Shown: piece by piece, positions 53,052 to 61,801 of the stretch
Numbering within the stretch: position 1 is the first letter of the stretch
How the letters are laid out: the number at the start of each line of letters is the position of its first letter
Origin: Nocardia iowensis
Lineage (GTDB): Bacteria > Actinomycetota > Actinomycetes > Mycobacteriales > Mycobacteriaceae
DNA: 64,000 nucleotides
Reading direction: 5' to 3'
NCBI RefSeq assembly: GCF_019222765.1
Contig: NZ_CP078145.1
Coordinates: forward strand, 930,001 to 994,000
Notes under the pieces: model-generated
The model's database searches: none
The model's input: only the letters and a program-made list of their open reading frames with translations
Told to the model about the DNA's origin: nothing
Translations under genes and position numbers: made by a program

Positions 53052-53843
53052 TCAAGTCAGAGTCGTATGCCAAACGATGGCGGCGGCCAGCGCACCCGCC
53101 CCGTTGACCGACCAGTGCAGCGCGATCGGGGCGAGCAGGCTGCCGCTGCGGCGGCGCAGCCAGGTGAAGACGACACCTGCCGCCGCCGTGGCGAGCACGG
53201 CGAGCAGGACGCCGACGAGCTGTCCGGCCAGGCCGCCACCGACGAAGCCGGCGAGACCACGGTTGCTGCTGGTCAGGCCGAGCGAGGAGGCGACATGCCA
53301 GAGGCCGAACAACAGTGATCCCGCGAAGAAGACGCCACGGACGCCATAGACCCGATCGAGCGTGCCGTGCAGCACGCCGCGGAACGCCAGTTCCTCGGGA
53401 ATCACGGTCTGCAGCGGGATCACGATCATCGACGCGACCAGCGCGCCGGAGATGGTGGCATAGCGGTCGGCCAGGAAGAACGGGCGGGTGATCGGCAGTG
53501 CCGCGCCGATGGCGACGGCCGCGATCACAATGCCGACGGCGCCAAGCGCGTAGAGCGTCCCGCGCCGCCAGTGCCGGGGCGAGAGGCCCAGCTCGTGCCA
53601 GTGCAGCCCGCGGCGGCGCATCAGCGCCAGCAGCACAACGGCGGCCACCGGCACGGTCACGATGCTGGCCCACGCGGTGGTGAAGTGGGCGATCAGATTG
53701 GTGCCTGCCAGGACAACGACAACCACGGCCACGTCGACATAAGCATGCAATTTATGGCGGTGCGGAGCCGCTTCCGCGAGGTCCTGTGCGAGCATCCCGC
53801 CCAGTGTACGGACGGCGGTCACGGCTGCTATTCGATTGGTCAT
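53052..53843 (-). CDS. CPBP/CAAX-type intramembrane metalloprotease
   Basis: 263 residues, multi-spanning, with the family motif PEELAFRG (Glu150, Glu151, Arg155), a second motif LFGLWHVAS (His ~183) and HWSVNGAG near the end. The family includes CAAX prenyl proteases and bacteriocin self-protection proteins; the target is unknown. A KstR-like box lies 75-88 bases before the start. Confidence 0.85.
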   Translation of the reverse strand: MTNRIAAVTAVRTLGGMLAQDLAEAAPHRHKLHAYVDVAVVVVVLAGTNLIAHFTTAWASIVTVPVAAVVLLALMRRRGLHWHELGLSPRHWRRGTLYALGAVGIVIAAVAIGAALPITRPFFLADRYATISGALVASMIVIPLQTVIPEELAFRGVLHGTLDRVYGVRGVFFAGSLLFGLWHVASSLGLTSSNRGLAGFVGGGLAGQLVGVLLAVLATAAAGVVFTWLRRRSGSLLAPIALHWSVNGAGALAAAIVWHTTLT

Positions 53844-53868
53844 TTGATAGCGGCCTACCCGAATCCCG

Positions 53869-53880
53869 CCGATATATCGG
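53869..53880 (-). promoter_or_regulatory. Perfect palindrome in protease promoter
   Basis: CCGATATATCGG, 12 bp, 26 bases upstream of the protease start; possible operator or -10 region. Confidence 0.4.
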
Positions 53881-53917
53881 TCTCGATGTCACATCGCACC
53901 GCGCAGGTTACTCTGAC

Positions 53918-53931
53918 TAGAACTCGTTTCA
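53918..53931 (-). promoter_or_regulatory. KstR-box-like motif
   Basis: TAGAACTCGTTTCA fits the published consensus TNNAACNNGTTNNA of KstR, the repressor of sterol catabolism genes. The only gene it could control by position is the protease at 53052-53843. A chance match is possible. Confidence 0.4.
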
Positions 53932-54002
53932 GTTGCAGGAGCCGCGCCCGACGTGGCCTGAGCCACCACGGCGGGCGCATGGGCCGGCTGACTCCAGTGC
54001 CG

Positions 54003-54938
54003 TCAGCCGGTCCACCCGGCCGGATCCGTCCAGGCCTGCAGCTCACGGGTGGTATCGAAGCGGCGCGGCTCGTCGCTGATCGGATCGATGAACTCGAGCG
54101 ACGCGGCGAGCAGTTGCAGCGGACGGGTGAAATCGTCGACCGGCTTGTCGGTGAGCACCGGATAGAAGTCGTCGCCGAGAATCGGGATGCCGAGACTGTT
54201 CATGTGCAGCCGCAGCTGATGGGTCCGACCGGTCAGCGGGCGCAACCGATACCGGCCGAGTCCGTCGCGGTGTTCGAGCAGCTCGATCGACGTCTCGGCA
54301 TTGGGTTCGCCGTCGACCTCCTGCGCCGCCAGCACATGCTTCTCTTTGATGATCCGGCTGCGCACGACGCGCGGCAGCGTCAGCCCGGGATCGAACGGCG
54401 CGATCGCCTCGTATTCCTTACGAACCGTGCGCTTGTGGAACATCGTCTGATACGCGCCGCGTCGCGCCGGATTGATGATGAAGAGCACCAGCCCCGCCGT
54501 CGCCCGGTCCAGCCGATGCGCCGGAATCAGCTCCGGCAGCTCCAGTTCCCGGCGCAGCCGCACCAGCGCGGTCTGCAGAATGTGCTGGCCACGCGGGATG
54601 GTCGCGAGAAAGTGCGGCTTGTCCACGACCAGTAGATCGTCGTCGCGATGCACGATGGTGATGTCGAACGGCACCATCGTTTCGACGGGCAGATCGCGGT
54701 GGAACCACACCGCGCCGCCTGGCACGTACGGCGCGTCCGGCGCGATCGGGCCGTCCAGATCGACGATGCCGCCGTCGCGCAGCAGTTCGTCGATGCGCGT
54801 CGGGTCGACCCTCGGCAGCCGCTCGACCAGGTGGTCGCGAATCGTCCCCCAGTCGCCGTCCTCCGGCAGCCGGAGCCGGGCCGGGTCTAGGCCGTGCCGC
54901 TTCGGCAACGGCGATTTCTGCCGCCTTCTCATCGGCAT
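54003..54938 (-). CDS. RluA-family pseudouridine synthase
   Basis: 311 residues with the RluA catalytic motif HRLDRATAG (catalytic Asp144) and the C-terminal GRTHQLRLHM block. It isomerises uridine to pseudouridine in rRNA or tRNA. It follows the actinobacterial form with an N-terminal WFHRDLPVE region rather than a clear S4 domain. It stands alone. Confidence 0.9.
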   Translation of the reverse strand: MPMRRRQKSPLPKRHGLDPARLRLPEDGDWGTIRDHLVERLPRVDPTRIDELLRDGGIVDLDGPIAPDAPYVPGGAVWFHRDLPVETMVPFDITIVHRDDDLLVVDKPHFLATIPRGQHILQTALVRLRRELELPELIPAHRLDRATAGLVLFIINPARRGAYQTMFHKRTVRKEYEAIAPFDPGLTLPRVVRSRIIKEKHVLAAQEVDGEPNAETSIELLEHRDGLGRYRLRPLTGRTHQLRLHMNSLGIPILGDDFYPVLTDKPVDDFTRPLQLLAASLEFIDPISDEPRRFDTTRELQAWTDPAGWTG

Positions 54939-55081
54939 CGACCCTAGTCGTCGGCTATTTCCCCGGGCTGAGCGCCCCGCGTCGGCACCTTCCCGCCAGC
55001 GGGCGCCGCGATGCCAAGCGGCAGGGCTCGCGACGCACGCCGCGACTGCCCGGGGTGGCGCCCTGCCAGTGCGGGGGCGGT

Positions 55082-55534
55082 TCAGAACCCGCGCAGGCGA
55101 TCCGGGCGGATTCGGACTACCGCCGAGTACTCGGCGAAGAACTGCTCGGCGGTCATCGAGATGTCTTTGAGGCCCTGGGTGTATTTCGTTGTATACGTGG
55201 CGATTTCGTCAGGAGAGGCGGGCGCGTCATCGATGCGAGCGGTACCGGTGAAGATGACTACATCGCCGCCCCAATCGGTGCTGTTGAAGTTCAGCGAGAC
55301 GCGTGGATTGCGGACGAGATTGCGCAGCTTGGCCTGATCGGGCTTGCTGAACAGGAGGAACTCGTCGTCGCGCCACTGGAACCAGACCGGGTTGGGTTGC
55401 GGTGTGCCGGTGGCGCCGACGGTGGTCAGCCAGATCACGTGTTCCCTGTCGAGGCGCTCGATGACCTTGGCACCGAAGGGGGTGCCGGGGTCGACGACGG
55501 GCGCAGCGGATCGATCGGATGCCGTAGTGGTCAT
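55082..55534 (-). CDS. PNPOx-fold, F420-type oxidoreductase family protein
   Basis: 150 residues of the split-barrel PPOX family: HVIWLTTVGATGTPQPNPVWFQW and DQAKLRNLVRNPRVSLNFNST (positions ~35-90). In actinobacteria such proteins bind F420, FMN or biliverdin; the cofactor here is unproven. ATG 55534 chosen; an upstream ATG adds seven residues. Confidence 0.85.
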   Translation of the reverse strand: MTTTASDRSAAPVVDPGTPFGAKVIERLDREHVIWLTTVGATGTPQPNPVWFQWRDDEFLLFSKPDQAKLRNLVRNPRVSLNFNSTDWGGDVVIFTGTARIDDAPASPDEIATYTTKYTQGLKDISMTAEQFFAEYSAVVRIRPDRLRGF

Positions 55535-55572
55535 GTGGGGAACAACACCCCGCACGCCGGAAGGATTCCGAT

Positions 55573-55767
55573 CTAGGGAATGGCCCGCTCATCGAGAACC
55601 ATCCGCCGCGCCTCGACCAGGGTTCGCCGCGCCCGGCGGCGCGCCCGGCACACGTCCACGTCGCAGTTCAAATGCACCTGCATGGCGCGATGGGCCTGCT
55701 CCGGTGTCAGTTCACCCGGGTCCACCGAACAATACGAAAATGTGGAAATGATCTGTGTGACAAACAT
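55573..55767 (-). CDS. Small conserved-looking Cys protein, unknown function
   Basis: 64 residues, with NCDVDVCRARRRARRTLVEAR: two Cys in a C-x4-C spacing followed by a basic helix. It looks like small hypothetical proteins of Nocardia and Rhodococcus, but I cannot name a family. GGAAG lies eight bases before ATG 55767; an upstream in-frame start (55815) has no support. The 38-base gap to the next gene suggests possible co-transcription. Confidence 0.6.
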   Translation of the reverse strand: MFVTQIISTFSYCSVDPGELTPEQAHRAMQVHLNCDVDVCRARRRARRTLVEARRMVLDERAIP

Positions 55768-55983
55768 ATTCGTTACTTCCGTCGAAGTGCTTCCGTATGG
55801 TTGAAAACTAGCCATGCGCCCGCGCTATCGGGCCTGGTTGAGTGGTCGTTCACGGAGCATTCCCCAACCGGAGGGGAAATTGAAAGCATCAAGCCCTGAA
55901 CCGTTTTCGCAGATGTCCGGAACAAGTCCACAGCGCGACAAACGATTCGACGATAAAACACGAGCATTTCTGAAGGAGGCCGA

Positions 55984-56595
55984 ATGAACACCGAGATGCT
56001 GGAAGTACTTTGGCGCTCATGGGCGGAGCGCGGCGCAGCGCTGACAGCGGAACAATGGGCGACACCTACGCGGCTGCCCGGTTGGTCGGTGCGCGCACTG
56101 TTCGCGCACGTGGCCCCGGATGTGGCGGAAATGGACACGATGCGCGATCGCAGGGCGGAGGGCCCTGCGATGGTCTCGACCGGAGCCGAGATCCTGCGCG
56201 TCTTCAATAGTCCCGGCGGGTTGGCCCATACCGCGGCCGACGACATTGCCGAACAAGCCGCCGGGGCCGCGGAGACGATCGAGACCGAGACCTTACTGCG
56301 CCGTTTCGCCGAGGACGGCCCGCGGGCACTTGCCGAGCTCGGCGACCTCCGCCCCGACACCGTCCTGCCGCATCCGCACCTGGGTACCGTGACTTGCCTG
56401 GCGCTGGTCGAGGTGGCGATCGTCGACCTCACCGTGCATCTGCTCGACCTGATAGCGGCCGTCGGCGGACCGCCCGTACCTGAACCCGCGCTCCGCTACA
56501 CGGCGCAGATCCTGGCTGCCGTACCCGACCCGATCGAGTTCATCGAGGCCGCGACCGGACGTGGCACCGTCGCGGTGCTGCCGGTGATGCGGTGA
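55984..56595 (+). CDS. Maleylpyruvate-isomerase-like (DinB fold) protein
   Basis: 203 residues. LPGWSVRALFAHVAPDVAEM matches the mycothiol-dependent MDMPI N-terminal domain, in which His in W(S/T)..xxxxHV binds metal; further His residues lie at LTVHLLD (~155). Such proteins are often thiol transferases, with few substrates known. Very good ribosome site AAGGAGG. It ends just before an iron box that belongs to the next gene. Confidence 0.75.
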   Translation: MNTEMLEVLWRSWAERGAALTAEQWATPTRLPGWSVRALFAHVAPDVAEMDTMRDRRAEGPAMVSTGAEILRVFNSPGGLAHTAADDIAEQAAGAAETIETETLLRRFAEDGPRALAELGDLRPDTVLPHPHLGTVTCLALVEVAIVDLTVHLLDLIAAVGGPPVPEPALRYTAQILAAVPDPIEFIEAATGRGTVAVLPVMR

Positions 56596-56612
56596 CCGAG
56601 GCCCACTCTCGC

Positions 56613-56631
56613 TTAACTTAGGCTAACCTAC
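56613..56631 (+). promoter_or_regulatory. Iron box (DtxR/IdeR type) before irtA-like gene
   Basis: TTAACTTAGGCTAACCTAC matches 16 of 19 positions of TWAGGTWAGSCTWACCTWA, about 73 bases before the ATG of the ABC gene. It would bind Fe2+-loaded IdeR/DtxR and repress the ABC operon in iron plenty. Confidence 0.8.
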
Positions 56632-56703
56632 CTTCGCGGCTCGTTCTGTGTGAGGATGGGCCCGATTCGGTGGGCATCCCAGCATGGCGAGAGGCAACAA
56701 GGT

Positions 56704-58551
56704 ATGACGGTGGAGGTCGCGCCATTGCCGGCGGCGGAGACGGGCAACCGACCGCCAAAAGCGGCGCAGAAGGCACGCAAACAACAGGAAGCACTGGCGC
56801 GCAAGGAGATTCTGGCGCCGGTGCGGCGGACACTGGCGCTCGCGAGCCTCATCATGGCCGTCGCCTCGGTGTGCGCCGTCGTGCCGTTCGTGCTGATCGT
56901 CGAGGCCTGTCGCGAGCTGCTCGCCGACCAGTTCGACGCCGATCGGGTGTGGCGGCTGGTGTCGGCGGCGATGATCGTGCTCTTGGTGCGCGGCCTGCTG
57001 CAGGCGCTGGCGCTGACCTGGTCCCACCTGCTGGACGCTGGCTACCAGCTGACCGTCCGTCGAGCACTCGCGGCCAAGCTGACCAGGGTGCCGCTCGGTT
57101 GGTTCGGTGAGCGCAACTCCAGCGAAGTGAAGAAGTACCTCCAGGACGATGTCGAGGCGTTGCACTACCTCGTCGCACACGCCAGGCTCGAGTTCGTCGG
57201 AGCGCTCGTCGTCCCGCTGGTCACCCTCGGCTACCTGTTCTCTGTCGACTGGCGTCTCACCGTGGTGCTGCTGATTCCACTGGTGGTCTATGCCATCGCG
57301 CTCAGCAGGATGATGGATCAGGGCAGTCGCGACCGGCTGGCGATATACACCAGGTGGGAGCATCGGGTTCAGCAGAGCACCGTCGAATTCGTCGACGGCA
57401 TCCAGGTGGTGCGCGCCTTCGGTCAGGCGGGCAAGGCGCACACCGAATACCAAGAGGCGGTGGATGCTCAAGCTCGCGCCTTCGCCCAGTGGAAGACGCC
57501 GATGATTCGGCTGCAGGCGGTGTCCGACATCGTCATCACGCCGGTCTTCGTGATGCTGGTGATCGTGCTGGCCGGACTCGGGGCGGTCGGCGCCGACTGG
57601 GTCGCGCCACTGGATGTGCTGCCGTTCCTGCTCGTCGGACTCGGTCTGGGCGGTTCGCTGCTCGGTCTCGGCTACAGCGGCCAGGCGTTGCGCGCGGCGG
57701 GCGCCGCCGCGCTGCGCCTGCACGAATTGCAGCAGACTCCAGAACTGGCGGCCGGGACGGCGGCGGAATCGGGGATCGCGGAGCAGGCGGGCGTAGTTCG
57801 CTTCGAATCGGTCACCTTCGGCTACCGCGATGACCATCAGGTGCTGCGCGGCATCGACCTCGAACTCGCGCCGGGAACCATCACCGCGCTGGTCGGCCCG
57901 AGCGGCTCCGGCAAATCCACGCTTGCCAAACTGCTGCCCCGCTTCTACGACGTGACCGGCGGGCGGATCACCATCGGTGATCGCGATATTCGCGACTACT
58001 CGACCGAAGAGCTGTACCGCACAGTCGGTTTCGTCTTTCAGGACGTCCGCCTGATCCGGGGATCCATCCGCGACAACCTCAGTATGGCAAGAGCGGACGC
58101 CACCGACGCCGCATTGGAACGCGCCGCGCGCGCCGCGCAGATCCACGACCGGATCATGTCGCTGCCCCGCGGTTACGACTCCGAGATCGGCACTGACGCA
58201 ATCTTTTCCGGCGGGGAGGCGCAGCGGCTCTCGATCGCCCGCGCGCTGCTCGCCGACAGCCCGGTCCTCGTGCTGGACGAAGCCACCGCCTTCGCCGATC
58301 CCGAGTCCGAGGCGGCGGTGCAGGACGCGCTGGCGGCGCTGGTCGCCGGACGGACCGTCCTGGTGATCGCGCACCGCCTGCACACCATCACCGGGGTAGA
58401 CCGAATCCTGGTGCTGGAGAACGGAACCCTGGTCGAACAGGGCAACCACCATAGCCTGCGCGATGCGGGGGGCACCTATCAGCGGCTCTGGGAAATCAAC
58501 GAGGCGGCGCTGGACACGGTCGCGCTTATCGAAAGCGAGGAGACTCGATGA
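56704..58551 (+). CDS. irtA: ABC half-transporter, IrtA-like, without SIP domain
   Basis: 615 residues: a ~40-residue polar head, six-helix ABC exporter-fold membrane domain (~45-320) and nucleotide-binding domain with Walker A GPSGSGKST (398-406), signature FSGGEAQRLSIARAL (~501) and Walker B VLVLDEATAFADPE. In mycobacteria IrtAB imports ferric mycobactin/carboxymycobactin in spite of the exporter fold. IrtA there carries an N-terminal siderophore-interacting domain, absent here; a separate SIP gene lies at 60352. The four-base overlap with the next gene supports a heterodimer. An iron box precedes it. Confidence 0.85.
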   Translation: MTVEVAPLPAAETGNRPPKAAQKARKQQEALARKEILAPVRRTLALASLIMAVASVCAVVPFVLIVEACRELLADQFDADRVWRLVSAAMIVLLVRGLLQALALTWSHLLDAGYQLTVRRALAAKLTRVPLGWFGERNSSEVKKYLQDDVEALHYLVAHARLEFVGALVVPLVTLGYLFSVDWRLTVVLLIPLVVYAIALSRMMDQGSRDRLAIYTRWEHRVQQSTVEFVDGIQVVRAFGQAGKAHTEYQEAVDAQARAFAQWKTPMIRLQAVSDIVITPVFVMLVIVLAGLGAVGADWVAPLDVLPFLLVGLGLGGSLLGLGYSGQALRAAGAAALRLHELQQTPELAAGTAAESGIAEQAGVVRFESVTFGYRDDHQVLRGIDLELAPGTITALVGPSGSGKSTLAKLLPRFYDVTGGRITIGDRDIRDYSTEELYRTVGFVFQDVRLIRGSIRDNLSMARADATDAALERAARAAQIHDRIMSLPRGYDSEIGTDAIFSGGEAQRLSIARALLADSPVLVLDEATAFADPESEAAVQDALAALVAGRTVLVIAHRLHTITGVDRILVLENGTLVEQGNHHSLRDAGGTYQRLWEINEAALDTVALIESEETR

Positions 58552-60284
58552 TCCGCAAACTACTCGGCCTCGTTCCGGCCGAAAACGCCGGACTCATCCC
58601 CACGTTGCTGGCGGTGATCATCGCCCAGGCGCTGAGTCAGTCCGCCGCGTATCTGCTGCTCGTTCCCGTGCTCGAGTCGTTGTTCGACGACGATCTCGGC
58701 CGGGCGTGGACCTGGGCGCTGCTGATGACGGGCGCCGTCGCGGCCATGGCGATCTTCGGTTACCTGCAGACCGCCGTCGGTCTGCGGATCGCCGTCGGTA
58801 TGCAGCGCGGTCTGCAGACCGGAATCGGTGACCACCTCAACGCTTTGCCGCTCGGCTGGTTCGAAACTCACAGTGCCGGGCCGTTGTCGCGGATGGCGGT
58901 GGAGAATGTCCGCGAAATCCAGGGCGCCGTGGCGTATTTGCTGGCCAAGGTGCTCAACGGCATCGTGGTTCCGCTCGGTGTCGCGGTCGGGATGTTGTTC
59001 ATCGACTGGCGCATCTCGCTGGCGATGCTGCTCGCGGCACCGGTGCTGTTCCTGGTGAACGGGCTGGCCGCGCGCGCGTACCGCCGAGCCGACGAACAGG
59101 CCCATGCCGTGGCGGCGGAGGCCGACTCCCGGGTCCTCGAATTTGCCAAGGCGCAACCGGTGTTGCGGGCTTTCGGGGCGGTCGGCGCGGGCAATCGGGC
59201 GTTGGACGCGGCGCTGCATCGGCAGCGTTCGGTCACGGCGCGGATGGTATTCACCGCTGTCCCCGGATTGATCGTCTTCGCGCTGTCGGTGCAGGCGGTA
59301 TTCCTGGTGCTCACTTACGTCGTGATCGGACAGGTCACGGGCGGGTCGATCTCGGCGGCCGCGGCGATCGCGCTGATCGCGGTCAGCGCGCGCTTCATCG
59401 AACCGCTCAATCAGGCGGCCCAGCTGAGCAATGGGCTGCGCGCAGCGGCAAACGCGGTCGGGCGGGTCAGTGATCTGTTGGCCGAACCTGTACTGCCGGA
59501 GGCAGATTCACCCGTGCTCCCCGGTGTACCCGCGGTGGTCTTCGACAACGTGAGTTTCGGCTACCGGCCGGGCGAACCGGTGATCAGTGCGGTGAGCTTC
59601 AGCGTGCCGCCGGGCACTACGACCGCGATTGTCGGAGCAAGCGGCGCGGGGAAAACCACCCTGCTGCGGCTGGCCGCCCGGTTCTACGATGTCGATTCCG
59701 GCCGCATCATGGTCGGCGAACACGATGTGCGCGACCAACCTTCGGAGACACTGCTGAACCAACTCACCTTGGTTTTCCAGAATGTCTACCTCTTCGACCG
59801 TTCGGTGGCCGACAACATCAGGATCGGCAAGCCGGACGCGACCGATGCCGAGGTGTGGCGCGCCGCGCAGGCTGCCCGGGTCGACGAAATCGTCGAGCGA
59901 CTGCCCGACGGGTTGGCCACGCTGGTCGGCGAGGGCGGCGCCGCACTGTCCGGTGGTGAGCGGCAACGTGTTTCGGTCGCACGCGCCCTGCTCAAGGACG
60001 CGCCGATCGTGTTGCTCGACGAAGCGACCAGCGCGCTCGACCCACACAGCGAGGCGGTGGTGGTGCGTGGTGTGCACGAAGTCACCAAGGGCAAGACGGT
60101 GATCGTCGTCGCGCATCGACTGGCCACCATCGCGCACGCCGATCAAATCCTGTTCCTCGACGGCGGGCAGATCATCGAGCGTGGTACGCACGCTGAACTG
60201 CTGGAACTAGGGGGTCGCTACGCCGACTTCTGGAACGAGCGGTCCCGCGCGGCGGGCTGGCGACTGGAACCCGCCGCGGTCTGA
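58548..60284 (+). CDS. irtB: ABC half-transporter, IrtB-like
   Basis: 578 residues: six-helix membrane domain, Walker A GASGAGKTT (363-371), signature LSGGERQRVSVARAL (467) and Walker B IVLLDEATSALDPH. ATG overlaps the irtA-like stop (ATGA). Partner of the preceding protein in ferric siderophore uptake. Confidence 0.88.
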   Translation: MIRKLLGLVPAENAGLIPTLLAVIIAQALSQSAAYLLLVPVLESLFDDDLGRAWTWALLMTGAVAAMAIFGYLQTAVGLRIAVGMQRGLQTGIGDHLNALPLGWFETHSAGPLSRMAVENVREIQGAVAYLLAKVLNGIVVPLGVAVGMLFIDWRISLAMLLAAPVLFLVNGLAARAYRRADEQAHAVAAEADSRVLEFAKAQPVLRAFGAVGAGNRALDAALHRQRSVTARMVFTAVPGLIVFALSVQAVFLVLTYVVIGQVTGGSISAAAAIALIAVSARFIEPLNQAAQLSNGLRAAANAVGRVSDLLAEPVLPEADSPVLPGVPAVVFDNVSFGYRPGEPVISAVSFSVPPGTTTAIVGASGAGKTTLLRLAARFYDVDSGRIMVGEHDVRDQPSETLLNQLTLVFQNVYLFDRSVADNIRIGKPDATDAEVWRAAQAARVDEIVERLPDGLATLVGEGGAALSGGERQRVSVARALLKDAPIVLLDEATSALDPHSEAVVVRGVHEVTKGKTVIVVAHRLATIAHADQILFLDGGQIIERGTHAELLELGGRYADFWNERSRAAGWRLEPAAV

Positions 60285-60297
60285 CGAGCCTCGATAC

Positions 60298-60337
60298 CCG
60301 AGCGCCGCCCACTACCCAGGTAGCGGGCGGCGCTCGG
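60298..60337. terminator. Terminator between convergent irtB-like and SIP genes
   Basis: CCGAGCGCCGCCC / GGGCGGCGCTCGG, 13-bp perfect arms, with inner CTACC / GGTAG. It serves both strands. Confidence 0.8.
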
Positions 60338-60351
60338 TCCATGGCACCGGC

Positions 60352-61059
60352 CTACTTCCAGTAGGCCTGGGCCTTGAGCGCGGACTTCGGCAGCCCGTGC
60401 TTGGACTTGAGGGTCTTCGCGATGGCGCGGGTGGTCGCGAAATCACAGGCGACCCAGCCGAATGCGTCCGGCGCGCAGGTGATCTCTTGCGCCTGCTCGC
60501 GCAGTGCCCGGCCGTTGTCCACCCGCTGCAACCAGGTCACCTGGTGGTGCGGCTTGTTGCGGATGGGCAGGGTCGTGTCCGACTCGTACTGCCATTCCAG
60601 CCAGACTCGGGCCGGGACATCGCCGATAGCGTCGAGGAGCGAGTTGATCGCGGGCAGCGAGGCGGTGTCACCGAAGACGATGTATTCGCTCGGCGCGGTC
60701 TCCGGCAGCGCGAATTTCGAGCCGAGCACGCTGGCGTCGAGCGGGTCGCCGACCGAGGCCTTCCTCGCCCAATCCGCGGCCGGACCGTGGTGCAGCGCGA
60801 ATTCCATCGAGAACCGATTCCCCTCGGGATCGGGATCGACCAGGGTGAATGCCCGGTGATGCAGCTTGTCGCTGCCCTCCTGGGGCATCCACACGCGAAT
60901 CCACTGGGTGGGGTGGATGCGGTGATCGGCCAGCAGCCCGCCGGCGTCGAAACCGAGTCGCACGAAGTTGTCGGTGACCGCTTCGGTCGATGTCACGGTG
61001 AGCCGGTAGTCCGTGCCGCCCCATGCCTTGACTACGACGCCGCTGAATCCTCTGCTCAT
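60352..61059 (-). CDS. Siderophore-interacting protein (FAD-dependent ferric-siderophore reductase)
   Basis: 235 residues of the SIP family (ViuB/YqjH type): an FAD-binding barrel with HHRAFTLVDPDP (~65-77) and an NAD(P)H-binding half (EYIVFGDTASLPAINSLLDAI, from ~125). It would release iron from imported ferric siderophore by reduction in the cytoplasm, the role of the SIP domain fused to IrtA in M. tuberculosis. An iron box lies right before the start codon. Confidence 0.9.
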   Translation of the reverse strand: MSRGFSGVVVKAWGGTDYRLTVTSTEAVTDNFVRLGFDAGGLLADHRIHPTQWIRVWMPQEGSDKLHHRAFTLVDPDPEGNRFSMEFALHHGPAADWARKASVGDPLDASVLGSKFALPETAPSEYIVFGDTASLPAINSLLDAIGDVPARVWLEWQYESDTTLPIRNKPHHQVTWLQRVDNGRALREQAQEITCAPDAFGWVACDFATTRAIAKTLKSKHGLPKSALKAQAYWK

Positions 61060-61064
61060 GCAAC

Positions 61065-61083
61065 TGAGGTTAGCCTAAGAATA
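61065..61083 (-). promoter_or_regulatory. Iron box-like site before SIP gene
   Basis: TGAGGTTAGCCTAAGAATA on the plus strand, about 15 of 19 matches to the DtxR/IdeR consensus, with a perfect left half. It lies 5 bases from the SIP start codon, so the transcript may be leaderless or the site overlaps the promoter. Confidence 0.6.
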
Positions 61084-61121
61084 CTTGACGGTCACGTCGT
61101 AGCTAGCATTCGCTCCGAAAC

Positions 61122-61156
61122 GCCGAAGTGCCCCGCATCACGCGGGGCACTTCGGC
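61122..61156 (-). terminator. Terminator of small secreted protein gene
   Basis: GCCGAAGTGCCCCGC / GCGGGGCACTTCGGC, 15-bp perfect stem with a 5-base loop, followed on the minus strand by GTTT. Confidence 0.8.
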
Positions 61157-61178
61157 TGTCGCACTGGGGAAATCGGGA

Positions 61179-61649
61179 TCAGCAGCCCGAACCGACGAAG
61201 TTGCCGATGGTGCAGACCGACTCCTGGGTCAGCTTCCAGGTGCCGCCGACCTGCCGCCACGACAGATCGAAGTACCACGGCTCGTAGCCCTCGGTCGAGG
61301 TGAGCAACCGGGCGTTGAGCAGGTCGCCGTCCACGGTCACCGGGCCGACGACGTCCCAGCGCCAGCTCGGCGGCGCGATCGCGATCAGCGCGGCGGCGCG
61401 ATCGAAGGCGGCCAGGCCGGCCTCGCCGTTCTCCAGTTCGGCGGCCCTGGCCGAGCGGGCCGCGCCCGTGTTGAAGAGGATGGCCACCTTGGCGCGCAGC
61501 TCGCCGGTGCTCGGCGCGCTGGCGTGTAGTGGGGCGACGAGCGGGGCGGCCTGGGTGACCGTGGTGGTGGCGACGGTACCGAGGGTGCCGGTCAGGACCG
61601 AGGCGGCAACCGCGATGGCGCCAAGGGTCTTTCGGCTGATTCCGATCAT
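61179..61649 (-). CDS. Small secreted protein, MTB12-antigen-like layout
   Basis: 156 residues: signal peptide with TLGAIAVAASVLTGTLG core, cut near TQAAP (~35), then a small NTF2-like domain (LRAKVAILFNTGAARSARA and WRQVGGTWKLTQES) and two Cys near the end (CTIGNFVGSGC), possibly a disulfide. The layout resembles the low-molecular-weight antigen MTB12 family; the match is by pattern only. ATG 61649 is chosen for the signal peptide. It shares a divergent, iron-box-containing promoter with the lysine hydroxylase gene, so it may respond to iron. Confidence 0.7.
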   Translation of the reverse strand: MIGISRKTLGAIAVAASVLTGTLGTVATTTVTQAAPLVAPLHASAPSTGELRAKVAILFNTGAARSARAAELENGEAGLAAFDRAAALIAIAPPSWRWDVVGPVTVDGDLLNARLLTSTEGYEPWYFDLSWRQVGGTWKLTQESVCTIGNFVGSGC

Positions 61650-61713
61650 CTGTTCATTCCAATCATTCGGGTGTGCGCTCACCCATGGTCGAGTCGAGCG
61701 CGCGCCTTCACTG

Positions 61714-61732
61714 TAAGGTAAGCCTATGCAAA
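61714..61732 (+). promoter_or_regulatory. Iron box-like site in divergent promoter
   Basis: TAAGGTAAGCCTATGCAAA, about 16 of 19 matches to the DtxR/IdeR consensus, between the small secreted protein gene (minus) and the lysine hydroxylase gene (plus). Confidence 0.65.
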
Positions 61733-61801
61733 CATAACGCAGGGGTTTGCTGGAAGTGGGCGTGCCCACAAATGCGACGCGAGTCGAGAGTGGGAGAAGT
61801 C

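Noticed and set aside
55984..56595. Assignment of the MDMPI-like gene to the iron operon
   Set aside because: The iron box lies after its stop codon, so it has no visible iron site of its own.
56623..58452. Minus-strand open frame of about 600 codons
   Set aside because: Antisense to the irtA-like gene; composition typical of shadow frames.
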